Below, in pieces: positions 21,958 to 33,560 of a DNA stretch of 64,000 nt. The notes beneath the pieces are model-generated. The model did not search any database and was not told where the DNA came from. It saw nothing but the letters and a program-made list of their open reading frames with translations. Origin of the DNA: Schizophyllum amplum (lineage: Eukaryota > Basidiomycota > Agaricomycetes > Agaricales > Schizophyllaceae); NCBI GenBank assembly GCA_007026445.1, contig VDMD01000041.1:1-64000 (forward strand). The letters run 5' to 3'. How positions within the stretch are numbered: position 1 is the stretch's first letter; each line of letters begins with the position of its first letter. The position numbers and the translations under genes were made by a program.

Positions 21958-22644
21958 ATGGTGCGTCGGCACTGTGCTGAACGTTCCCAACGATGCTGAC
22001 GATCCCTAGGCCGACTCAAAAGCCCCGACAAACCCGATGCGCGAGCTCCGCATCGACAAGCTCGTCATCAGTATGTCCCCGCCCATTCTCCCCCACAACA
22101 CCCACTCATCTTACCTTTCCCCTCCTCCAGACATCTCCGTCGGCGAGTCTGGTGATCGCTTGACCCGGGCGGCCAAGGTACTCGAACAGCTCACCGGTCA
22201 GACGCCGGTTACGTCGAAGGCGCGCTACACCATCCGCACGTTCGGTATCCGGCGTAACGAGAAGATCGCCGTGCACGTCACTATCCGTGGGCCGAAGGCT
22301 GAGGAGATCCTTGAGCGCGGCCTGAAGGTGAAGGAGTACGAGCTGCGGAGGAAGAACTTCTCGGAGACCGGCAACTTTGGGTTCGGCATCCAGGAGCACA
22401 TCGATCTCGGTGCGCGGTACGACCCCGGCATCGGTATCTTTGGCATGGACTTCTACGTTGTGATGGGCCGCCCGGGCGCGCGCGTTGCGCGGCGGAAGCA
22501 GAAGAAGGCGCGCATCGGCTTCCAGCACAAGGTGAAGAAGGAGGACACGATGGCGTGGTTCAAGCAGAGATTCGACGGTATCATCCTGGTGAGTGCCAAA
22601 TCCTTGTTTTGCGGGCCAGCAGCTAATACGCCCATCAGAAATAA
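21958..22644 (+). CDS. RPL11: 60S ribosomal protein L11 (uL5)
   Basis: Four exons, 21958-21960, 22010-22070, 22131-22588 and 22639-22644, encode 175 residues, the normal size for eukaryotic uL5. Sequence such as [31 protein letters not shown] and [12 protein letters not shown] is unmistakable. The protein sits in the central protuberance of the large subunit and contacts 5S rRNA. Gene structure is extreme: the first coding exon is just the ATG, with a GT donor directly after it, and the last exon is only AAA TAA, so the final Lys and the stop come from a 6-base piece. Both placements are forced by the conserved N-terminus (ATG then Ala-Asp-Ser) and the length of the C-terminus. Confidence 0.95.
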
Positions 22645-22932
22645 TCTTATCGCTCTCTCACTCGCTGCCTGTACTATGCTTTCCCCTACGCTATATGACC
22701 ACATGTACCCTATGCATAGCGCAATGCACCATTGCCCTCGGGCGACCGAGCTGGCGCTCACGCAGGAGCGCTGGCGGATACACAAATCTTGCGCGTATGA
22801 GTCAACCTCGACAAATCTGCTTATGCACGGCCTTTCTACATCTTTCCATTGTAAGTTCGCCAAACACACGGTTGTCTAACTTGTTCGCGCCGTGCTGAGC
22901 ATAGTATCTTGTCCTCATACTTAGTCTGCTGG

Positions 22933-24380
22933 CTACGACTCGCGATACAGCAAGGTGTTCGCCGTAATCTCTCTGTGCTTGATGCCACTCGTCCACGCTT
23001 TGTAGTGTGCTGACAGTGCCCGTTAGTGAGGGAAAGATTTACCCATGTCACCATTCACCTTCTTGCGCCTGGAACCAGCCCTTCACGAACGGCTGACCCC
23101 ATAACTGCGACAAAGGCTTCAAGCGCTCTGCTATTATGACCTGCAGCACGCGCGGAGCATCCTCTCCACCGGGAGGCCTTGAACCGGTCAGTATCGCATC
23201 CTGACCACGCTCGCGTTTTGCTGGTGTGTGAGTCGGATGGGTCATGGTGCGCGGTAGTCGCTGCAACGCGAAGAGGAGCACGAGGAAGCGGGGGAGATCT
23301 TCGATGAAGTCGAGGCCACTCAGGTATGCAATGCCCTGCCTATCGAAGCAGGCGACATGCACGGTGCTATCTGAGTCCCAGTCAAGGAGGCGGTAAGTAT
23401 GGGTACGAGGAAGTGGCGCAGAGGAGTTCGACGCTGACCGAGGATGAAGAGCCCCAGCACGAACGGCGTATTGGGCGACTGGGCCAGTGTCTCCGCCGCG
23501 AACATCGCACAGCGGCTGATGGGCTGCGCCCCCGGGCGCGCTGTGAAGTGTCAAGGACGACCCGTTGACATGGGATACTAGAGTGTGCAGGTCAAAGAAC
23601 GCACGTGCATGGACGGTATATAGCTTCAGATATTCCAACGCGTTGATTTTGGTAGAGCATTTGGTGGTGTAGCCCGACGCAGGAGGGTCAGGACAATCCC
23701 CGCCAGGCCTGAAGCTGAAGAACCCGCACGCGAAAACATCTTCCGGGGATACAGCGGTCTCTGCAACCTGTTCGGACAGCGCCTGATGCGTGCAGGGCAG
23801 CAACACGAAATCGGGGGGACAGTCACAATTCGGATGTCTGCGACACTTGCCCTTGGCCATCTGGATGTCGACTGGGTCCAGCAAGGAGCGTCCCGGGATC
23901 TGCAGCGTCTTGAGCTCGCGAAGCGCCGCGTTGCAAGCGTCAATGAACGGCGGCTCTCGAGGGAACCCGGGCTCAGATTCAGCGCCGATGCAACTGCCAA
24001 CCTGGTTAGCGGACCGCAAGTATGCGACGGGCAAGCACTTACAATTGGGTCAGGCCCTCCAGGAGGATCGGTGCATCGCAGACGGGGAGGACGGCGGTGA
24101 GACATTCTTGGAGGAGGTCAGCGCCACCAGAGACCGGTGGTGCTGCCTCTCGTAGGCTGAGGACTAGCAGCTGGCGCAGGAGCGCGTCGAAAGCAGTGGG
24201 GCGAGGACATGAGGCGATCAGGGCTTGTGCGTGTAGCGTCCTGTCGTGAAGTGTGTCAATCTCATGGGGGGCGATCTCTAGCGATACGAATCCTACGCAC
24301 CATGGATCCCGGGGCTGTTCTTCTCTGCTAGTCGCTCTGCTAGATGCGCGGCTGGTAGATGCAGATGAGGCGCGAGACAT
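22933..24380 (-). pseudogene. FunK1 fungal-type protein kinase, truncated after the catalytic loop
   Basis: Exon 1 (24043-24380) and the next exon (top at 23993) align with the intact FunK1 gene at 47.5 kb: ILLEGLTQFCIGAESEP against NLLDRLKKYCNEVKREQ, with the intron in the same codon. Further matches are MFAAETLAQSPNTPFVLGL against MYGAEMLSHACAVSHAICM, STVHVACFDRQG against SVVHVWWYDHEG, and FVKGWFQAQE against FIVAWFECQE. After an intron in the same place, the catalytic loop reads HYKAWTSGIKHREITANTLL, then a TAG at 22933-22935. The expected catalytic Asp is Glu (H-R-E), and everything beyond, including the DFG-like motif, is missing. Splicing of the middle part is not fully resolved. I call it a relic, though a short N-terminal protein could be made. 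Confidence 0.8.
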
Positions 24381-24650
24381 GAGCGAGATGTGCGTGCTGT
24401 TTGCGAGGTCAGTAGAGAGGGAGAGAGCAGATCGTAAGTAGGTCAGGAGCGATGGTGGTGGTGATCTGAGGGACTATTGTTACCGAACGGGAAAGCCCTT
24501 GTTGTGCATTACCGCATTGGGATATTTCGGCGACTCATGCATATTATGTACCTTGGTCCGTGAAGCAAGAATGCGATCCATGAGTATTCTACAACAAGAT
24601 GTGGATATAATGGAGACTGATGAGGATGATCCGTCACTGGGGGTACAAGC

Positions 24651-26037
24651 CTAAGCAGGTGGTGCGCGTCGGGAGCGTTTGGGACCGCACGCCATTGGCC
24701 CCAAGGGGCGACCGTTTCTGTCGAGCCGAAGAGTATTACCCAGCACTTGGGGTACCCGAGGGCCGGGGGCCGCGTCCTCTCGCTGGGCGAGTTTACGCTT
24801 GATTCCGACGCTGACGCTGCGCGCGAGGGTGCCGGCGCGCATGCCGGTAGTAGACCAGTCTGAGCGGAAGCCGGGCGGGGGCATGCAGTCCTCAAAGTCG
24901 TCCTCAATGGGCGTGTAAGTCGGCGGGGAGGAGGGCGGGGCAGAGAGGGAGATGGAGACAGAGGGGGAGGAGACGCGGCCGGCGGAAGGCATGATGCCAC
25001 GGGAGATGGATGGGAGGGGGCGTGCAGCGACGGCTCTGGAAGATGAAGGTGCAGAGAACTCGGAGAAGTCGTCAAAGGTGAGGTCCGAGCGGTCATCGAG
25101 CTGCGTCATGGTGTCGACCTCTGAGCGTGCTTCATCGCGTTCCCGGCGCAGGCCATTGATCTCCTTCTTGAGCTCCGACTTTTCGCGTTTGTAGCGTTCG
25201 ATCTGGACGGGGTTAAGAAATGCACCGCAGGCAAGGCCCAAGACACGCACCGTGCTCTTCTGGCTGTCAAGCAGGCCAGTATAGCGCTTGTTGTCCGCCG
25301 CGAGCTTGTCGTGCGCCGCCGTCTTCCCTGCGAGTGCGCGCAGTGCCTCGTCGCAGTTTCTCTGCGTCTCAAGTTTCTCCGCCTCCACGCCCTCCGCCCA
25401 TTTCCGCGACCGGTCCGCGCAGTCTAGCGCGTCGTCGAGCTTCTTCGTGGTGTCGGCCAACCGGCGGTGAATTTTGCTACTCTCCTTGCGCTCTTTCTCG
25501 AGGCTCTCGTTCAGACCCTTGACAGTGGCGAGTCTGCGCTCCGCTGCGGACTTCAGGGCATCTATCTCTTGCTTCTGCTCCTCCAACCGTATGAAGGCGG
25601 GCTCGATGCGGGATCGAAAGTCCTCCACCGCACGCAGAAGCCGGTCCTTAGTGAGAGTCAGACAGTAGCCGGCTGGTAGAGCTCGCACCACGCACCGTCA
25701 CGTCGCTGGGGGGCATCGCCGCCGCGAGGCGATCTAGCTTCTGGGTCGCGCGCGTGACGTTGGACGCCTGCTGAAGATGCGGCTCCTGCGCCATGCGCTC
25801 AAGCCCAGACGCAACATGCTCGGCATCGCCCTCAATGCCCTCGACGAGGTCTATGTAGAGCCGGAAATGCTGCGACTGCAGATGCTCCTTGCGGCAGGTG
25901 GGGCACGCGCGCTTGCGGCGCTCGTTGAGGGGGATGAGGTCGATACATAGGTGGCAGTAGCAGTGTCCGCACGGCAGAGAGCGAAAGTCACAAAAATTGT
26001 GCACATCCTGGCAGACGACGCAGCGCGCCTTGACCAT
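24651..26037 (-). CDS. RING-finger coiled-coil protein 2
   Basis: Two exons on the minus strand, 25696-26037 and 24651-25646, joined by a 49-bp intron, encode 445 residues. The N-terminal C3HC4 RING is complete: C-V-V-C, LPCGHCYCHLC, C-P-T-C. About 190 residues of heptad-like sequence rich in Glu, Lys, Arg and Ala follow (for example RLEEQKQEIDALKSAAERR), then a Ser/Pro-rich acidic linker and a basic C-terminus. Unlike the four sister genes it has no intron inside the RING; its intron lies between RING and coiled coil. Probable E3 ubiquitin ligase with a dimerising coiled coil; substrate unknown. It lies in tandem with the FunK1 relic downstream. Confidence 0.85.
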
Positions 26038-26393
26038 CTCCGTCGCGGTTAAGCCGCGTCGGCGCGTCCGGAAAAGAGAGACGCGCCGTTCCACGTGATC
26101 GAGAATGACAGGAACAACACTACACGTGACTGACGCGCCTTGCAATTGAACCCCCGATCAATGAATTGGCAGTTTAGGGTGCGCAGCGCGGCAGCCGACA
26201 CAAAGCCGACAGCGGCCTGGGTCCGGGCGCCTAAGAGCGCTGTACAGCCGCGCGAGATGAGTTATCCTCGTTGTCACCGTCGTTCACAGCGCCCAACCCG
26301 CGAAGGACGGCGCGACCCTTCTATAAGGACAGCAGTCGCCTAGCCGCAGTCCCTTTGCCTTACCTCTGCAGGGACACCCTTGGCACGGTGTAT

Positions 26394-29300
26394 ATGGCGA
26401 TAGCCAAGCCGCGGCCGGCTCTCCGCTTTATGCCTCATTCGACGCCGGCGCAACTGCAGCAGTCCTCGTCGTCTCCGCCGTCGTCCTCCGTGGGCGACAA
26501 GACCCCGACGCGCTTTTGGGCCGAGTCGCCCCTCAGTTCGAAGGAGCTCCCCCCACCAGCGGTTCAAACGCCGAACAAGCCGCACCTCCGCCTGCGTTTC
26601 CCTTTCCATCTCGCCGCACAATGGGCACGCACCAAAGGACATGTGCGCAAGCGACTCGGCACGCCTTCCACCCTCCCCTTCGCCGATCCGACCTGCGTCC
26701 CGCCGCTCCCCTCGCCGACCTTCGTACCGCCCACTCCTATCCATCCAGCGCCTCACGCGGACGGTCTGGTTGACGAGGTCGTCGTTGACCGGTCCTGGGC
26801 GGACGGGTGGGGCGAGAACGAGTCCGAGACGGACGCCGCATCTGTCTTCGACGACGCGTCCAGCTGGAAACCCGACGTCAACAACGCAGCTGCACCGCAT
26901 ACGGGCTTATGGGCGTCAGCCCCTCTGCTCGCATTCTGCAGGTGGACGATCTGGCCCATCATCGTGGACTTTTTCAGCTCGCGCTTCGACGACCCAAAGA
27001 CGGAGCAGGAGTACCAGACCTCCGAGTGGCAGACCTCGAAACGTCGCACCCTCTGGGCGTCCGTCTTCTTCTTGATCAACTATGTGCTGGGTGCAGTATT
27101 CATTCCTGACCCGATCGAGTTGCCCGACAAGGTACGCTTCTACCGGTGACCTACGCAAGTATACTGATGACTCTACAGATTTACTACTATGGCGTGCGTG
27201 TCTATCTGCAGTCAATGATAGTCTTTCTAACTCTGCTCCAGATCGCCACCGTCTTGACATTGCCCCTGCCTTTCATGTGCGCCTACGACTTCCCCGTCAA
27301 GTACCCCTACAGCTACCAAGTATTCCTATCAATATCGACTTGGTCATGGTGCGTGCTGTGCTCGTGATCTCAACCTCCGTCCTGATCATTACCCTAGGGC
27401 GTTCTACCAAGTACTCTTCGTGTATCTTTGCGGATTGTACGACGACGAGCATTCATCGTTTACTTGCGGCAGCAAGGACTTTCTGGCAACGTATTAGTAT
27501 GTCGTTTCTTACCGGCGTGAGGACGTCGTTCAATTTGGGCAAGTTATACAGCCGCACTGCAAGCTGTCGCTCTCTACGGCGCAAACCTCAAGCGGTTTTC
27601 AGCAGCACTTGGCGCGCTTATCTTCTGGATTTTGTACGTTTGGTGTCTGTGCCCGCCTGGGATGGTCCCCTGACTGTGCTGCAGTTCCATATGCCTCATC
27701 TTGCCAGATCGCGTCAGCTATATCCGCAGTACGTGCGCATGTGTGCGTCTGTGATTCCGCTGCTGACGACCCTCATAGACCTAATCAACTTCGTCGTCTA
27801 CGAGGCCGTGCTCATCTACATGCACTTCCAGCGCGAGCGCGTACGTGCCCGAGGTTCGATAGGAAAAATCCATAAACTGACGATTCACAGTCTGCGCGAA
27901 AGCTATTCATCACTACGTTGCAGCTCAAAATGCAGATTGAACAGACGCAGGATGCACGGTGCAATGAGCGGAAGGCGGCCGACTCGAAGCGACGACTGAC
28001 CTCGTAAGCCTTCGCGAACCGCATTTGGCTAGCGTTGCCGCATGTCTGACTCTATCTCCATAGATATGTTTTCCACGAGGTCAGGGTACCGCTGAATACG
28101 GCGCGTGAGTATCGTATCTGTTAATGATAAGCATTACGCTAACGTTCGCGTCATGTAGTTCTCGCTGTACAAAATATGGAGGCATCAGGCAAGGTCGAGC
28201 AAGTAGAGTTCAACGCGCTTGGGGGCAGCTTGAGCATGATGAGCAAGGTCTTGAACGATGTACTCGATTTGTGCGTCAATCTACTTGCTTTCCGTTTTGT
28301 GGCACGCACTCATCGCAAATAGCAACCGGATGGACAGTGGCCGCTTCGAGTCGCTCTCGGTGCCGTACTCCTTCCATTCTGTTATGCGGTCGCTCTTCGT
28401 GCCCCTGCGGCTCGCGACGGACGCCCGAGGGCTCGAGCTCGTCATCGATCTGGACGACCGCATCGACGTGGCGGCGCGGCGCGCGGCGTACGAGGCCATG
28501 GGAATGACGCCAGCGGAGGTCGCGAGTTCGCTTGCGGAGGCGCCGGTGGACGACTCTGTCGGACGCGTCATGGGCGACGAGACGCGTCTCCGGCAGATTG
28601 TGACGAACTTGGCGAGGTAAGCTCCAGGTAGGCTGAATGCCGTGAGCATTGACTCATGCATGATACTGCTCAGCAACGCCTGCAAGTTCACGCCCGCTGG
28701 GGGAAAGCTTGCGATCACCACCCGCTTGGTATATCCTGAAGCGAGAAATGAGGCGGCAGAGAAGCTCGATATGGCGGAGAAGGAGGGGCTGGACAGCCCG
28801 GAGAGGACACTGAACGGTGCCTCTCAACATTCGGCAAGACCGAGGTCGGGTTACTCGACGGCCAGCCGGCATCAGGACAATGCTGGGCTTCCTTATGACA
28901 GGATCGTCGTTCGCATCGAGGTCTGCGACACCGGCTCCGGCATTCGCGCTCAGGATATGGTGGACAACAAGCTCTTCTGTGCGTATCGTGACTTTTCGAG
29001 CTATTCCATGCCTTACAAAACGCCACAGCTGCGTTCAATCAGACCGAGCAAGGCCGACAGCAGGGCGGCAAAGGCACGGGTCTTGGGTTGGCGCTTGTGA
29101 GGCAAATCGTCAAGCTGAGCGGCGGAAGGCTGGGCGTACGTTCTCGAGTCGGCGCCGGCTCGACCTTCTGGGTGGAGCTGCCTCTAGGAGTTGGGGAGAA
29201 GACCTTGTTGGCTCGCGGTCCGCCACCGCCAGGCACGGGGGGACCTGCAACACCGCATATACTTCCTGTCTCATTACCGGATACCGATGAGGAGGACGTG

Positions 29301-30567
29301 ACGAGGGACGTAGGTGCCAGGACCTCTGCTTCGTCCGCGCCAAACGCTGTCAGTGTCAGGACTGGGGGTACGAACTCGAACACGGACGATGCTGTGGTGG
29401 CACCGCCAAGACCCTGGGATGCCCCGCGGCACCGGAATGACTCCTCGCTAGACACCAGCTCTGTGCGCACCGGACGGTCGGGGTCGGCTATGCATGGCAT
29501 CATGGATCAAGGTCAGTGTCAGGCACACATGCTATGCACAGCGCGCTGAATGTCAGCATAGGCGGTCAGTTCGAGCTCATGCTGCGAAGATACGCGACTA
29601 CCACTGTACCGACGCGGACCCTAGGCGACTTCGTACCTCCAGCCGAGTTTGCACCCTCGACTGCACCAACGGCGTTGCACGGCACACCCATGTCCCCGAT
29701 CCCGGCATCCCCTAGGCTCGACGAGGATCTATCCAACCCAACGACTCCGCGCTCATCAGCATATATGCCCGAACAACTGACGCTTACTCCAGCACGCCCG
29801 CCGATGCTGCAGTTACTGTCAGGACCGCGGCCCCCTTCATTGCCGTCGCCCTCGGTGCCCACCTTTGAGGCGGCGATCAGCGCGAGCACGACCAGGCTGC
29901 AGGCGCAGCGCTTCGACGGCACCAGCGTGCTGGTCGTTGATGACGACAAGACGACCCGCATGCTGATGAAGCGTATGCTCGAGCGCATGGGCTGCACGGT
30001 CGCCGTCGCGGAAAACGGGGCGGTCGCGCTCAAGCTCATGGGCGTAAGCGAGGTGATCGCGAGCCCCTCGAGCGAGATCAGCGATCCGGTGGGCGCGCTG
30101 TGCTTGCCGCCGACGCCTGGGGAGGAGGTGCGGTTCGACGTGGTGTTCATGGACAACCAAATGCCGGTGGTCAGCGGGGTGGGCGCGGCGCGGCGCTTGC
30201 GCGAGCTCGGGCGGGATGACTTTCTGGTTGGCGTGACTGGGAACGCGCTCCAGACGGACCAGCGAGAGTACCTCGATGCGGGGGTAAATCGGTCAGTCTA
30301 GTTCGATTACCCTTTATGCGACAAAAACTGATAATTGTTATGTGCAGGCTACTAACGAAGCCTGTGCTGGAGGAGAATATGCGTGAGATGCTGCTCCTGG
30401 GTATCGAACGGCGCAAGGCTGAACAACGCACTCCGGTCGGGATGTCACGGACAACGAACCCGCTGGAGGTCCAGCACTTGTCTGATCCTCCGGGTACCTT
30501 GGTGCGCTCGCGACCACCGAGCTCGCTAAGATTGTCACCGCGAGACGGTGGCCGACCGACTGCATAG
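26394..30567 (+). CDS. membrane-bound hybrid histidine kinase
   Basis: Fifteen exons: 26394-27131, 27179-27193, 27242-27348, 27398-27496, 27544-27633, 27685-27728, 27779-27840, 27891-28003, 28064-28104, 28159-28270, 28323-28616, 28674-28978, 29029-29511, 29562-30291 and 30348-30567; 1,150 residues. A Ser/Pro-rich cytoplasmic N-terminus (about 1-200) leads to several membrane helices (about 225-400) and a basic helix. The HisKA box FHEVRVPLN carries the phospho-accepting His427, with N box NACKFTP (about 575), DTGSGI and GTGLGLALV of the ATPase domain. After a long low-complexity linker comes a receiver domain with VLVVDDD (about 957), phospho-Asp in FMDNQMP (about 1030) and Lys in LLTKPV. It should relay phosphate from an unknown membrane-sensed signal to a histidine phosphotransfer protein. 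Intron 27194-27241 is 48 bp and frame-neutral, so its retention would add 16 residues. Confidence 0.92.
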
Positions 30568-30946
30568 CCGCCACCGTCTCGATGACCAGCTTTCGCCTTT
30601 CTTGATTCCTCCTCATCTGCATGTTCATAGAACTTCACGACAAGCGTAATTTGGGTATTATGAGGGGACAACTGTTGTTGATGAACACCTTTTTACGCTA
30701 GACGGCCTCCTCTTAGTTCGCAGCAGTACGTTCGCGTATCACTGTTGCTGTACATTTTATCATATTTACTGCTAGTTCTGTACATTATCCTTTTGTATTA
30801 TACGCTGTAGAGTCGAATGCAGATGAAGGAAGCTGATGATGTCGTACCTCGTGATTGGTCGCGCGCTTTCCGCAGAAAATGGGCGCTTGCGGCCATCGCT
30901 GGCGTCCGCGCACACGACGAGGTCGAACGCAAAAAGACAACGCCAG
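30568..30946. other. 3' flanks, no gene recognised
   Basis: Convergent region between the histidine kinase and the HNH pseudogene. AT-rich at 30730-30810, as expected for polyadenylation regions on both strands. Confidence 0.45.
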
Positions 30947-32194
30947 CTACACAGTCGCCCCTCCATCCTGGACGGGCACATTCGCAGTATGGGCCATGCT
31001 GACATCGATAGACTGCTCGTCGTGCGCCGACGGCTGCCGTACTATCTGAGGGTGCTTCTGAAACCAGTCCTCCTTCAAAGCCTCTATTCTCAACACCTCA
31101 GCATCATACGCGTTTTCATCCTCGATGCCTTCCTCTGAAGAATGTGTCGTCAGACAGGATGCCACCTTCCCGCATATATAACTTGCCTGAATGTGAAGGT
31201 CTGTGCATGACGCTGGCGCTGGTGCTGTCTGAACGTTGGCGCAGGAATAGCGGGATTTGTCCAAACACATTGTATGCAAAGCGAGCGTAGAGGAATTCGA
31301 GAGCTACGCGGTCCTAAAGGTTGATGCGCGCTCTGTGGAAATAGCTGGGTAGGTCCAGTTGGTTTTTAGAGATGAGATAGGCAACGAAGCACGTCCGGTC
31401 GCACGATGGCACGAACACGACCGCTTTTCGATCCAAGCAGTTGCGGATATCGGATCGGAGGCAGACACCATTGGCTGGGTCCTGCGATGTGTATCAGTCG
31501 CGATCCTGGTTGTACTGTTTCATGTGGTTGGCGTTGAACCAGTCCGTCTCAGCCTTGGGTACCAGGTGAGCGTTCTCACACGCGCTCGCTTAAGACGGGG
31601 AATGAGCATACACGGGAACATAGAGGAGCAACGCACTGGACCCTATATAATTGGTGATTATGCATACGCCATCATCCCTCCTGACAATTTTGGACATATC
31701 GCTGTCGCTGGCCGTTTCTAGTGGAAATTGGCTGACGCTGTCACATACTAGGGCTCGAGACCAGTGATCAGGGATCGTACCCGGCCATTGCCAAGAACGA
31801 AAACTGAACACGAGAGGACAGTCCTGACTATCGTTCTCCTTATCTGAGTTGACGAAGTAAGAGTAGGCGGTACCGAGGAGGATGTCGGTGCCTGGGTCTA
31901 CGCGTTGCGCTGGCTTGGGGGTCGTCGAAAGAAATCCAGGCATGTTCTGCGCGACGATGCAGCAAGCGTCGAGGACGACGCGGTGGTTGACGCGTTGACG
32001 CCGTAAACACCGTCGGCTGTCTGATCGTACTTGGGAAAGACTAGAAAGGGAACAAGTGTTTTTACTGGATGATAGACATAGACGGGATCTGGAGGAAGCG
32101 GCAGACGAGAGTCGACGGTCGGAAAGCTTTGGACGTTCATGTCAAGAAGCGGGTAAATATGGCCAAACACATCATCACTCAACGAACTGGGCAT
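30947..32194 (-). pseudogene. HNH-endonuclease-like gene, inactivated
   Basis: From the ATG at 32194 the minus strand reads DVFGHIYPLLDMNVQSFP, VYVYHPVKTLVPFLVFPKYD, VVLDACCIVAQNMPGFLS, SKIVRRDDGVCIITNYI and NAHLVPKAETDWFNANHM, matching from memory the HNH-nuclease-like family expanded in agaricomycetes. Three lesions are visible. An 8-base direct duplication (31986-31993 and 31994-32001) shifts the frame before VVLDACC. A TGA (31494-31496, complement) follows NANHMKQYNQDRD. A TAG (31314-31316, complement) precedes VALEFLYARFAYNVFGQ. The segment that usually carries the second His of the motif reads LRSDIRNCLD, lacking that His. The acidic C-terminal piece at 30947-31150 looks like the family tail. 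Ends are approximate. Confidence 0.75.
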
Positions 32195-32290
32195 TATTCC
32201 CACGGTCGAACAATGACCATCGCGAAAGTGACCGGTTGATTGCCGGCCTGACTTAAAAAGCGAGGGTTATGGCATTGACCGGCACACTTC

Positions 32291-33072
32291 ATGGCTTCCG
32301 CTCATTGCTGTATCTGCCTCGTAGGCCACCCCATTGAGGATATGTGTATCCTCCCCTGCAGTACGTCAGCCTTCGCTCTCTTTGGTCTCTGCGACGACGT
32401 CCGCCACCCCTCGTACCACAACCATGGACAGCACTGACGCCCACATTATCAGACCACACGCTTGGAAGAGAGTGTGCTGCCCGAGTCTCCCTCAATGACG
32501 AGTTCAAACAGGAATGTCCGCTGTGCCGCCAGCCGCACGATCCGCTTTCCGGGAGGCCCATGTACGTCGATATCAAGATGCCCGGGGAGTCTCCAAATGA
32601 AGGGCACGGTTCTGAGAGCGACCGACACTTGCAATCAGCCGGCGGTTTCCTACCACTCATCAAGGGCAAGATCTGTGACCACAGGGTAGAGCGCGCCCTG
32701 AAGGACCGGAAAACGGCCCTAGCCGAGCGCGACACCGCTATCGAGGCGTTCAAGCGCATGCGCACTGCTCTTGAACAAGAGAAGGTCTCGTGCGCGAAGC
32801 TTGACTACGAGCTCGATAAAGTACGGCGCCAGCTCGGCGACGCGCAGGCATGCCTCGCCATCCATCCCGCCTTTGACACCCGCCATCCTCTTAGTAGGTA
32901 CGACCGCGGCAAGACCTACAGCATGTCACACGGCACCTCCTCGAGTGCGAATTGCGCTGCTCTGTCGCCTGCGCATGCTGGAGCCCCTCGCGCTGGCAGG
33001 AGTCAGACCAGCCCAGTCTATCCTGCGACGGCACCGGTCTATTCTGCGAGGGCCCCTCCACGCGGCCCATAA
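32291..33072 (+). CDS. RING-like coiled-coil protein 3, one zinc ligand missing
   Basis: Two exons, 32291-32360 and 32453-33072, encode 229 residues. The RING reads C-C-I-C, LPC, then NHTLGREC and C-P-L-C. The ligand expected in H-x2-C-x2-C is Gly (H-T-L-G-R-E-C), so the second zinc site should be impaired. A coiled-coil follows (ALKDRKTALAERDTAIEAFK), then a Pro/Ser/Ala-rich tail. The intron splits the codon between the third Cys and the His exactly as in its sister genes. It may be a non-catalytic paralogue or a decaying copy; the frame is otherwise open. It lies 0.5 kb upstream of RING gene 4 on the same strand, consistent with tandem duplication. Confidence 0.72.
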
Positions 33073-33560
33073 CTTATCCATATAGAGGGGTCCAGGTAAA
33101 GCTGCAAGGGCCACTTGTGATCGCTGTGTATTCGTCGAGAATATCGGTCAGAGTGCATTGGCCTCATTTCAGTGGAACTCTCTCCTGGTTTGTATCGGCG
33201 AAACTCGAGGGGAACATACCATTACATAGAGGTGTTCTTGATAATAAGTAGTGTCCTTTGTTCTGCCAGGGTGACCGGAAGGAGGTGGTCGGTTAGAAAA
33301 TGGCGATCCCGCTGCGTGGACGAACTTGTGACAAGCTGGTCATAAACATGTCACAAGCCGCAGGCGGTCACCAGACTTGTCACAAACGGTCAACAAAAAG
33401 CCATAAACCGTCCATGAACACGCCTGTGCATAATCGCTGGCTGATCACCGGTGCCTGAGTGTGTATATAAACCCTCAGCATGGCAGTGATCGGCGTGAAT
33501 TCGCCCCTCCCTACTCTCAATTATTTGTTCTCTTGAGCTCGGCTTTTCGCCTTACAACAC
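33073..33560 (+). promoter_or_regulatory. promoter region of RING gene 4, with three CTTGTnACAAG-like sites
   Basis: Three near-palindromes of the form CTTGTnACAAG are centred at 33330 (perfect), 33352 and 33381. A TATATAA box at 33464-33470 lies about 90 bases before the RING gene 4 start. Repeated dyads at 22- and 29-base spacing upstream of a TATA box are typical of a transcription-factor array; the factor is unknown. Confidence 0.5.
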
